Positions 1 through 5,123 of a DNA stretch of 7,478 nt are shown piece by piece. Position 1 is the stretch's first letter, and the number at the start of each line of letters is the position of its first letter. Made by a program: the position numbers and the translations under genes. This DNA is from Pseudomonadota bacterium (GTDB lineage Bacteria > Myxococcota > Myxococcia > Myxococcales > Myxococcaceae), in the NCBI GenBank assembly GCA_023424585.1, contig JAFADT010000955.1:1-7478 (forward strand), written 5' to 3'. The notes under the pieces were generated by a model, which saw only the letters and a program-made list of their open reading frames with translations, searched no databases and was not told where the DNA came from.

Positions 1-170
1 CCCAGCGCGGGGCCCCCACGGCGGGCGGCCGGGGCGGACTCGAAGGTGTCGGACGGGCGCCGCGCGACGACCGGGGCCGGAGGCGGTGGGGGCGGGCGCA
101 CCGCCGGGGTCTGGGTCTGCTGCACACGCGCCGCGGTGGCGCCGCCAATCGACTCGCCGATTCTGGACAT
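1..170 (-). CDS. N-terminus of a protein with a proline-rich leader, cut by the window edge
   Basis: The start is ATG at 170-168, preceded by a strong ribosome binding site (GAGGGGGAG on the minus strand, 178-186) at 7 nt. The 56 visible codons read MSRIGESIGGATAARVQQ, then a stretch with six consecutive prolines, then RRPSDTFESAPAARRG before the window ends. There is no hydrophobic signal peptide and no transmembrane segment in the visible part; it is low-complexity and likely disordered. From memory, many myxobacterial proteins, often with hydrolase domains, begin with MSRI followed by a Pro/Ala-rich spacer and a D-G/T-F-E motif, and DTFE here fits that pattern. The functional domain lies outside the window, so no function is assigned. 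Third codon positions are almost all G or C, supporting real coding. Confidence 0.72.
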   Translation of the reverse strand, partial: MSRIGESIGGATAARVQQTQTPAVRPPPPPPAPVVARRPSDTFESAPAARRGGPAL

Positions 171-177
171 GTCGGGT

Positions 178-220
178 CTCCCCCTCGAACCACCGAGACG
201 GTGGACGTTGGTGGATTATC
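178..220 (-). promoter_or_regulatory. Leader of the left-edge gene: RBS, small hairpin and -10-like box
   Basis: On the minus strand this short gap (171-255) contains GATAAT (215-220), which resembles a -10 hexamer. It is followed by a perfect 6-bp stem with a 3-nt loop (190-195 pairing with 199-204) and then the GAGGGGGAG ribosome binding site (178-186). No convincing -35 hexamer was found at the usual distance, so the promoter reading is weak. The ribosome binding site is well supported because it sits 7 nt from the ATG. Confidence 0.35.
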
Positions 221-255
221 GACCCTTGCTGTCCGGAGTTGCGGTCCTCCCATAC

Positions 256-658
256 CTACATGTGCCCACAGTGAGAGCGGTCAGGGGGCTCCCGATAGGG
301 GTCCACCGCGGCCAGGAGCATCTCTGTGCGCACCGGCTTGCCCAGGAGTGCCACCACCGTCCCGTGGGACGCCTGGAGGTCCGGAGCCGGGGTGCGCGCC
401 AGCACCGGCGGTTTCGAGGTGAGGTCCAGGCTCCGCAGCCGGGTGAGGAAGCGCGGGGCCTCCGGGCTGCGCAGCACCAGGCCGAGCAGCACCAGGGAGG
501 GAATCCGGGGGCAGCACGTCCAGGGCCTGCGTGGCCGTGGCGACAGCCAGCACCGTGTAGCCCTCCAGCCCCAGGAGGGCCACCCGCGCCTCGCGCAGGT
601 CGTCGTCGCTCCCGACCACCCGCGCGGTCGAGGCCTTGTCCAGGGCGTCCACCGTCAA
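256..658 (-). pseudogene. Decayed response-regulator receiver domain with one frameshift
   Basis: Two adjacent reading frames on the minus strand together rebuild one receiver (REC) domain. The first, from about 658 (TTG) or 652 (GTG), contains ARVVGSDDDLREARVALL, GLEGYTVL and QALDVLPPD. The second carries SLVLLGLVLRSP, FLTRLRSLDL and ALLGKPVRTEMLLAAV and ends at the stop at 258-256. The frame changes near 502, where one T appears extra (or two bases are missing). In working receivers the first strand ends in an acidic pair and the third in the phospho-accepting Asp of an LLDL-type motif. Here the acidic pair is G-S and the acceptor is Gly (LLGL). The switch Lys (GKPV) survives. The full length, about 130 residues, matches one receiver domain with no output domain. 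The loss of active-site residues argues for decay rather than a sequencing slip alone. It lies on the same strand as, and beyond the terminator of, the formaldehyde dehydrogenase gene. Confidence 0.7.
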
Positions 659-669
659 ACCCGATACCG

Positions 670-705
670 CCCAGGTCCCGGGGCGTGCACACCCCGGGAC
701 CTGGG
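670..705 (-). terminator. Perfect 14-bp GC-rich hairpin after the formaldehyde dehydrogenase gene
   Basis: The arms CCCAGGTCCCGGGG (670-683) and CCCCGGGACCTGGG (692-705) pair perfectly over 14 bp around an 8-nt loop (684-691). The stem starts 13 nt past the stop codon of the dehydrogenase gene on the minus strand. There is no U-run after it (only GGGTTTGACG further on), so it is not a textbook intrinsic terminator. Position and strength nevertheless fit transcription termination or 3'-end protection of that mRNA. Confidence 0.65.
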
Positions 706-718
706 GACGGGGCCGCGT

Positions 719-1942
719 CTACGCGCGGGCCTTGGGGCTCAGCTGGGGCTTGAGGATGACCTTGGTGTAGCCATCCTTGCGCGCGTCGAACTTCTGGTAG
801 GCGTCCGGCGCGTCCTGCAGCGGCAGGCGGTGGCTGACGATCATGCTGGGCCTGGCGCGGCCCGCGATGATGAGGTCGCGCAGGAAGTGGTTGTAGCGCT
901 TCACCGGCGTCTGGCCGGTGCCCACGGTGAGGCCCTTGTCGAACACCTTGGCCCACGGCAACGGGTAGATGCCCTGCCTGGCGTTCTCGTCCGGCGCGCC
1001 CGGATCCGGGGCGATGTAGACGCCCACGACGCCAATGGAGCCCGTGGGGTTCACCAGCTCCACCAGCTGCTCCAGCACCTGGGTGGGCTTCTCCCGGCCG
1101 CCGTGCGAGTCCGCGCCCTTGTTGTCGCGCGACTGGTAGCCCACGGCGTCGATGCCGCACATCACGCCCATGGCCTTCTCCTCGCCGGGGCGCAGCGCGC
1201 CCATGATGAGCGGGTTCTTGCGGCGCAGATCCATGATCTGCTTCACCGGGTCGCCCTTGGTGAAGTCGATGGGGGTGGCGCCCATCTCCTTCACCTTCGC
1301 CAGGCGCTCCGGGACGCTGTCCACCACGTAGACCTCCGAGGCGCCGCGCAGGAGCGCGCAGTAGCCAGCGAGCAGCCCTACCGGGCCCGCGCCGAACACG
1401 GCCACGGTGGCGCCCGGACGCACGTTGGCGAGCTCGGTGCCGTGGTAGGCGGTGGGGAACACGTCCGACAGGAGGAGGAAATCGTCCTCCAGGTCGTCGC
1501 CCGGCTGCCCCGGCAGCTTCAGGCAGTTGAAGTCCGCCCAGGGCACGCGGAGCAGCTCCGCCTGTCCGCCCCGGTACGGGCCCATGCCCGCGTAGCCGTA
1601 GCCCGCGTGCGGCGCCTCCGGGTTGGCGACGAGGCAGGACTCCGTGCGGCCTCGCACGCAGTCGAAGCAGGTGCCGCAGGCGATGTTGAAGGGCAGCACC
1701 ACGCGGTCGCCCTTCTTGATGCTCCTGACGCCCGCGCCCACCTGCTCCACGACGCCCATGTTCTCGTGGCCGAACACCTGCCCTGGCTTGGAGGCGGTGC
1801 GGCCCTCATACATGTGCAGATCGCTTCCACAAATTCCGGCGGAGGTGACGCGGATGATGCAGTCCGTGGGCGCCTCCACCTTCGGATCCTCGACCTCCTC
1901 CACCTTCACCTGGCTGTTCTGCTTGTAGACGACTGCGAGCAT
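719..1942 (-). CDS. fdhA: Glutathione-independent formaldehyde dehydrogenase (zinc-dependent, NAD+)
   Basis: This is a 407-residue medium-chain zinc alcohol dehydrogenase that matches the Pseudomonas-type formaldehyde dehydrogenase, about 398 residues, which oxidises formaldehyde to formate with tightly bound NAD+ and no glutathione. Visible features: catalytic-zinc ligands Cys38 (in GICGSDLH), His59 (GHE) and probably Asp160 (LLSDVFPTAYHG); four structural-zinc cysteines at 89, 92, 95 and 103; the Rossmann motif GAGPVG at 184-189, with Asp208 placed to bind the NAD ribose. A family-type insertion (about 245-325) contains SRDNKGADSHGG; in the known structure an insertion of this kind covers the cofactor. 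The start is ATG at 1942-1940, where family similarity begins (MLAVVYK) and a GGGAGAGG ribosome binding site lies just upstream. An open frame continues to 2203 but is not family-like. The gene is cytosolic, apparently monocistronic, and ends in a strong hairpin. Likely role: detoxification of formaldehyde or other aldehydes. Confidence 0.93.
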   Translation of the reverse strand: MLAVVYKQNSQVKVEEVEDPKVEAPTDCIIRVTSAGICGSDLHMYEGRTASKPGQVFGHENMGVVEQVGAGVRSIKKGDRVVLPFNIACGTCFDCVRGRTESCLVANPEAPHAGYGYAGMGPYRGGQAELLRVPWADFNCLKLPGQPGDDLEDDFLLLSDVFPTAYHGTELANVRPGATVAVFGAGPVGLLAGYCALLRGASEVYVVDSVPERLAKVKEMGATPIDFTKGDPVKQIMDLRRKNPLIMGALRPGEEKAMGVMCGIDAVGYQSRDNKGADSHGGREKPTQVLEQLVELVNPTGSIGVVGVYIAPDPGAPDENARQGIYPLPWAKVFDKGLTVGTGQTPVKRYNHFLRDLIIAGRARPSMIVSHRLPLQDAPDAYQKFDARKDGYTKVILKPQLSPKARA

Positions 1943-1972
1943 GGGCCTCTCCCGGGTTGCGCCGTCGCGCGG

Positions 1973-2000
1973 CCCACCAATAGTGGGACGCAGCGCGTCC
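1973..2000 (-). promoter_or_regulatory. Two small inverted repeats upstream of the formaldehyde dehydrogenase gene
   Basis: About 30-60 nt upstream of the dehydrogenase start codon are CCCAC/GTGGG (1973-1977 with 1983-1987) and the overlapping GGACGC/GCGTCC (1986-1991 with 1995-2000). They share bases 1986-1987, so only one can form at a time in RNA. They could be an operator or leader structure. No -35/-10 pair is convincing, and short palindromes are expected by chance at this base composition. Confidence 0.2.
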
Positions 2001-2084
2001 AGGGGAAGGGGGGCGGGAGAAGACGTGCCTGGCTGCCCCGTGCAGGCGTGCAGGGCGGGCACGCGGCCAAGGGCTGCGGCTGGC

Positions 2085-2264
2085 GCGTCCGGCGAGGGAA
2101 TGCGCGGGGCCCCAGGCGGAGCTGCGGGAGCCGTCGCAGGGGACCTCGTCGTCCTCCGGGGCCATGCACCCGAGCCACACCTCCCCGTCCAGGTCGCAGC
2201 CACAGGTGGGCAGGGACTTCACCGTCCTCCCCGCGGCCCTCCCGCACCACCTGCACCGTTTCAT
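2085..2264 (-). other. Short cysteine-rich coding-like segment, unrecognised
   Basis: From ATG at 2264-2262 one frame reads MKRCRWCGRAAGRTVKSL, then LPTCGCDLDGEVWLGC and MAPEDDEVPCDGSRSSAWG. It has a CxxC pair near the start and three more clustered cysteines (CGC, then C), followed by an acidic stretch. For about 60 codons the third positions are nearly all G or C, better than in the alternative frames, which is a coding signal. After about 2085 this signal fades. The frame stays open to 1806, overlapping the dehydrogenase gene by 137 nt, which a real gene would hardly do. Its start overlaps the stop of the last piece of the upstream remnant (ATGA at 2264-2261). No ribosome binding site is evident. 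It may be a small protein with a lost stop, or the tail of a degraded gene. I do not recognise the family. Confidence 0.25.
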
Positions 2265-2469
2265 GCGCTGAGCGTCATGGGGTGGACGTCGACGCGCTTG
2301 GGGCCGGACCCAGTGCTGCCACGGGCCGCTCGCCACGTACCGGCCGCGCCCCAGCTTGCCGCCGTCGATGAGGACGTGCCGTTCGGTACCACCCGAGGGC
2401 AACAGGCTGATGCGGGGTGGACTCCCCCTGGGGCACGTCGAAGTGGAGGATGTGCGGGCGCGCGGGCAT
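2261..2469 (-). pseudogene. Remnant of a ComEC-like metallo-beta-lactamase-fold gene, several frameshifts
   Basis: Starting from ATG at 2469-2467, one frame reads MPARPHILHFDVPQGEST. It then breaks near 2418 (one extra C in a C-run) and continues in a second frame as RISLLPSGGTERHVLIDGG and KLGRGRYVA. A third piece (VAALG, near 2320) and a fourth (PKRVDVHPMTLSA, then a stop at 2263-2261) lie in other frames. Together they follow the N-terminal part of ComEC/Rec2-type metallo-beta-lactamase proteins: HFxDVGQG(D/E)S, strand, LIDGG, a helix ending in ALG, then V-DV---MT before the HxHxDH zinc motif. The usual DVGQG is DVPQG here, and the sequence stops where the metal-binding histidines should begin. 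At least three frame changes in about 200 bp, and the absence of the catalytic part, mark it as a dead remnant. It begins about 50 nt beyond the MATE gene. Confidence 0.55.
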
Positions 2470-2471
2470 GG

Positions 2472-2491
2472 CGGGGCCATCGGGGGCCCCG
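2472..2491 (-). terminator. Candidate terminator hairpin downstream of the MATE gene
   Basis: A 7-bp GC-only stem (CGGGGCC at 2472-2478 with GGCCCCG at 2485-2491) encloses a 6-nt loop, 31 nt beyond the MATE stop codon on the minus strand. There is no U-run. The position fits a 3' end for the MATE transcript, but a stem of this size is not rare in sequence this GC-rich. Confidence 0.35.
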
Positions 2492-2522
2492 TGCCCGAAG
2501 CGTGTCGACGCGGCCGGCCTGC

Positions 2523-3905
2523 TTAGTGCGCCAGCACCACCGGCGCCTCCGCCGGGGACACCAGCGACTGGCGCTCCCACGCGCGGCTGCGCCAGCGCAG
2601 CCACATGGCCAGGCCTCGCGTCCACTCATCCGCGGCCACGGCGAGCCACACGCCCGCGAGCCCCAGTTGCAGGTGGAACACCAGGAAGTAGCCCAGCGGC
2701 AGGCTCATGCAGACCATGGAGATCATCGCCATGATGACCGGGAAGGTGGCGTCCCCCGCGGCGCGCAGCGCGTTCACCAGCACCAGGTTGAACGAGCGGC
2801 CTGTCTCCAACAGCAGGCTCAGCACCAGCACCTGCGAGGTGAGCCGCAGGATGTCGACGTCGTGCGTGAAGAGGCGGATGAGCGGCTCGCGCAGGAGGAT
2901 GGCCGTCACGTCCACCGCCACCGTGATGCCGATGCTCCACTTGAGGCTCTTGAGCACCCGCGCGTACGCGTGCCGCGAGCGCTTCGCGCCCACCAGCCGG
3001 CCCACGATGATGGACGTGCCCATGCCAATGGCCAGGCTGCACAGGAACACGTACTGGGACATGGCGTTGGCGTACTGCCGCGACGCCAGCGCCACCGGGC
3101 CCAGGTACGTCACGTAGTACAGGAACACCGTCTGGCACGCGTGGTACGTCATCTGCTCCACCGCGGACGGCACGCCCACTCGCAGGATCTTGCGCACGTA
3201 ATCGCGCGTCAGCGCCGCGAAGTTCCCCGGCCGCATCTTCACGTCCATCACTCGCCACAGCATCCACCCGAAGACGCCCACCGCCACCGCGCGGCTGAAG
3301 ACGGTGGACATGGCCGCGCCCGCCACGCCGTGCGCCGGGAAGCCGAAGTGCCCGAAGATGAGCACCCAGTTGCCCATCACGTGCACCACGTTCATGCCCA
3401 TGGCCACGTACATGGACTGCCGCGTGAAGCCATACGTGCGGATGAGACTGGAGAAGACGTTGATGAGCGCCTGCAGGAACAGGAAGCCGCCCGCGATGTG
3501 CCAGTAGGTGCTCGCGTACGCCCGCGTCCCGGGCTCCAGGTTCATCCGCCCCAGGATGGCGTCCGCAGACAGCAGGAGCCCGCCGCTCACCGCCAGCCCC
3601 AGGAGGAAGTTCATGGTGATGGCCTGCGCCGCGATGCGCGTCGCCTCCGCGCTCCGCTTTGCACCCAGGTACTGAGACACGACGATGGACGCGCCGTGGC
3701 TCACCACCTCCATCACCAGGATGCAGATGAAGACGTACTGGTTGACGACACCGACCGCGGACACCGCGGCGTCCGACACGCCGCTGAGCATCAGCGTGTC
3801 CGCCGTGCCCATCAGCATGAAGAGGAAGATCTCGAAGAAGATGGGCCAGGTGAGCCGGAACAGGCCCGGCTCGCGGGAGGGAGTCGTCTCGACTTCAGTG
3901 TGCAT
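2523..3905 (-). CDS. MATE-family multidrug efflux transporter
   Basis: This 460-residue polytopic inner-membrane protein matches the usual MATE length (about 450-470) and 12-helix layout. MATE transporters expel cationic or aromatic compounds in exchange for Na+ or H+. The two-fold internal symmetry is visible: VSQYLGAKRSAEA (76-88) in the N-half is echoed by VGRLVGAKRSRHA (301-313) in the C-half. Other family-like elements are LTWPIFFEIFLFMLMGTADT (18-37) in helix 1, RTYGFTRQSMYV (156-167), GVPSAVEQ (244-251) in helix 7 and LRAAGDATFPV (380-390). Membrane acidic residues Asp36 and Glu250 occupy positions comparable to those used for cation coupling in NorM; Glu367 may be a third. The ATG at 3905-3903 is the only possible start before helix 1, because an in-frame TGA lies at 3920-3918. 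No purine-rich ribosome binding site precedes it. The helix-1 sequence resembles the Bacillus YisQ/YoeA-like subgroup, from memory. The substrate cannot be deduced. Confidence 0.93.
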   Translation of the reverse strand: MHTEVETTPSREPGLFRLTWPIFFEIFLFMLMGTADTLMLSGVSDAAVSAVGVVNQYVFICILVMEVVSHGASIVVSQYLGAKRSAEATRIAAQAITMNFLLGLAVSGGLLLSADAILGRMNLEPGTRAYASTYWHIAGGFLFLQALINVFSSLIRTYGFTRQSMYVAMGMNVVHVMGNWVLIFGHFGFPAHGVAGAAMSTVFSRAVAVGVFGWMLWRVMDVKMRPGNFAALTRDYVRKILRVGVPSAVEQMTYHACQTVFLYYVTYLGPVALASRQYANAMSQYVFLCSLAIGMGTSIIVGRLVGAKRSRHAYARVLKSLKWSIGITVAVDVTAILLREPLIRLFTHDVDILRLTSQVLVLSLLLETGRSFNLVLVNALRAAGDATFPVIMAMISMVCMSLPLGYFLVFHLQLGLAGVWLAVAADEWTRGLAMWLRWRSRAWERQSLVSPAEAPVVLAH

Positions 3906-4232
3906 GGATGCGTCGCGTCAGGTGGCACCACTGTGCGCGCGCGATTTTTCGATTTCAACCAGAAGCACCCACGCCGCCTGCCTGGCAGGCGCGGATGCTT
4001 GGCGTTGCAAGAGTGAGAGCGGAACCTACGAAGCTGTCGGTGATGAAGGACTCGCGGATGGAGTTGTCGCAGGCGCCCTCTCTTGGGCGGGCGTGCGCCG
4101 GATGCCCCGCCGGGTGTTGCCCACAGGACGGCTCCGACGATGAAGCCGTCTGCCTTCCCCTGTCGCGCCGTCGGACGCAGGATGGTGGAGCACGTTGCGG
4201 GCCCGGAGCCCCGGCCCGGGAAGGGACACGAC
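3906..4232. promoter_or_regulatory. Divergent intergenic region with AT-richer patch and 17-nt palindrome
   Basis: These 327 bp separate the leftward MATE gene from the rightward hydrolase gene and must hold both promoters. The least GC-rich spot is 3943-3960, which on the minus strand contains TTGAAA (3953-3958), a possible -35 for MATE; no good -10 follows at 16-18 nt. A perfect 17-nt palindrome CGCCTGCC-T-GGCAGGCG sits at 3975-3991, a plausible regulator site between the two genes. A shorter GTGG-CA-CCAC element (3922-3931) lies just upstream of the MATE start. I see no coding sequence here: in-frame start codons exist at 4083 and 4140 for the hydrolase frame, but the stretch before 4233 does not look like protein of that family. 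Confidence 0.4.
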
Positions 4233-4994
4233 ATGCGCGGCGCCGCGGGTGAGCTGTTCGTCGATGACGGTGGAGCGGGGCAGGGGACACCGGTGGTGTT
4301 CGTGCACTCGGCTTGTGGGGACACCAGGCAGTGGACGGCGCAGCTTCAGCACGTGCGTTCGCGCCGGCGCGCGGTCGCCCTGGACCTGCGGGGACATGGC
4401 CAGTCCACGCTCACGTCGGACGCGGACTTCACCGTGGAGGACCTCGCCCGGGATGTGGCCGCGGTGGTGGAGGGGCTCGGGCTGTCGCGCGTGGTGCTGG
4501 TGGGACACAGCCTGGGCGGCGCGGTGTGTCTGGCCTACGCGGCCGCGCACCCGGAGCACGTGGCGGGCCTCTTCCTGTTGGATCCCGCGGCCGATGGCCG
4601 CCAGGTCCCGAAGGAGGCTGCGGAGGGGATGATGGCCGCGCTCGACACCGACTCCTGGGCGCAGGTGATTGCGCAGTACTGGAGCACGCTGCTGGTGCCA
4701 TCCAGCCCCCAGGTGCGCGAGCAGGTGCTGGGGCAGCTGCGGCGCACGCAGCGCGCGGCGGTGAAGGCCGCCATGGGCGCGCTGCTCAAGTTCGACCCCG
4801 TCACTGCGCTGAAGCGCTATCCGGGGCCGGCCCTGTCCGTCATCACGCCGCTCAATGAGACCCCCGGTGCGTACCACATGCTCGTCCCGAGCCTTCCGTC
4901 GAAGCGCGTGACGGGCACGGGGCACTGGGTGCAGCTGGACGCGCCGGAGCAGGTCAACGCGCTGCTGGACGGCTTCCTGGCGACGGTGCCCTGA
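4233..4994 (+). CDS. Alpha/beta-fold hydrolase
   Basis: This 253-residue single-domain alpha/beta hydrolase is probably cytosolic and acts on an unknown ester, lactone or similar substrate. Order of motifs: oxyanion-loop region VVFVHSACGD (21-30), strand-turn ALDLRGHGQS (49-58), nucleophile elbow VGHSLGGA (90-97) with Ser93, strand LFLLDPA (113-119), and C-terminal GTGHWVQLDAPEQ (228-240) with catalytic His231. The usual acid after strand 7 (a G-x-x-D type turn) is not obvious: the equivalent stretch is SVITPLNETPG (202-212), so Glu209 may serve. The start is ATG at 4233, with AAGGGA 6 nt upstream. Upstream in-frame ATGs at 4140 and 4083 add Arg/Pro-rich sequence with no signal-peptide character. 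It is divergent from the MATE gene and convergent with the FUSC gene. The subfamily resembles arylesterase/haloperoxidase-like hydrolases, but the substrate cannot be told from sequence. Confidence 0.9.
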   Translation: MRGAAGELFVDDGGAGQGTPVVFVHSACGDTRQWTAQLQHVRSRRRAVALDLRGHGQSTLTSDADFTVEDLARDVAAVVEGLGLSRVVLVGHSLGGAVCLAYAAAHPEHVAGLFLLDPAADGRQVPKEAAEGMMAALDTDSWAQVIAQYWSTLLVPSSPQVREQVLGQLRRTQRAAVKAAMGALLKFDPVTALKRYPGPALSVITPLNETPGAYHMLVPSLPSKRVTGTGHWVQLDAPEQVNALLDGFLATVP

Positions 4995-5011
4995 GCAGGG
5001 CATGACCTCCG

Positions 5012-5062
5012 GGCGGAGCCGCTGGCCGTCGTTGCTGGACCCGCTCCGCCGCGGGGCGGCGG
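5012..5062. terminator. GC-rich inverted repeats between convergent genes
   Basis: Between the hydrolase stop (4994) and the FUSC stop (5124) lie two competing perfect stems. GGCGGAGC (5012-5019) pairs with GCTCCGCC (5043-5050) over 8 bp with a 23-nt loop. CCGCCGC (5046-5052) pairs with GCGGCGG (5056-5062) over 7 bp with a 3-nt loop. They share bases 5046-5050 and so exclude each other. They could act as a bidirectional terminator for the two converging transcripts. No T-run follows on either strand. Confidence 0.35.
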
Positions 5063-5123
5063 CCCCGTCGCCGCTCCCGTCCATGACGTCCAGCACCTCG
5101 CCGAGGTGGCGCGACACCCGCCG

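Noticed and set aside
46..753. 235-codon plus-strand open frame at the left end
   Set aside because: It runs antisense to the left-edge gene and the receiver remnant; it has no ribosome binding site and a low-complexity Pro/Arg product.
719..2203. Longer N-terminal extension (87 residues) of formaldehyde dehydrogenase
   Set aside because: The added sequence is Pro/Ala-rich and not family-like; the ATG at 1942 has a ribosome binding site and coincides with the family's usual start.
326..2371. 681-codon open frame on the plus strand across the formaldehyde dehydrogenase gene
   Set aside because: It is antisense to a gene with intact catalytic motifs; its product is rich in Arg, His and Ala with no domain-like pattern, as expected for a mirror frame in very GC-rich DNA.
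3960..4015. Possible sigma-54 promoter (GG/GC elements near TGGCA and TTGCA)
   Set aside because: The invariant GG and GC are not 10 nt apart in any register examined.
1941..4016. 691-codon open frame on the plus strand across the MATE gene
   Set aside because: It is antisense to the MATE gene; the His/Arg/Gln-rich composition is typical of the opposite strand of membrane-protein codons.
4083..4232. 50-residue N-terminal extension of the hydrolase
   Set aside because: It has no signal peptide or family similarity; the ATG at 4233 has a well-spaced AAGGGA and yields a normal-length domain.
4026..5117. 363-codon minus-strand open frame opposite the alpha/beta hydrolase
   Set aside because: It is antisense to a gene with an intact GHSLGG elbow and catalytic His; the Arg/His-rich product is an artefact of composition.
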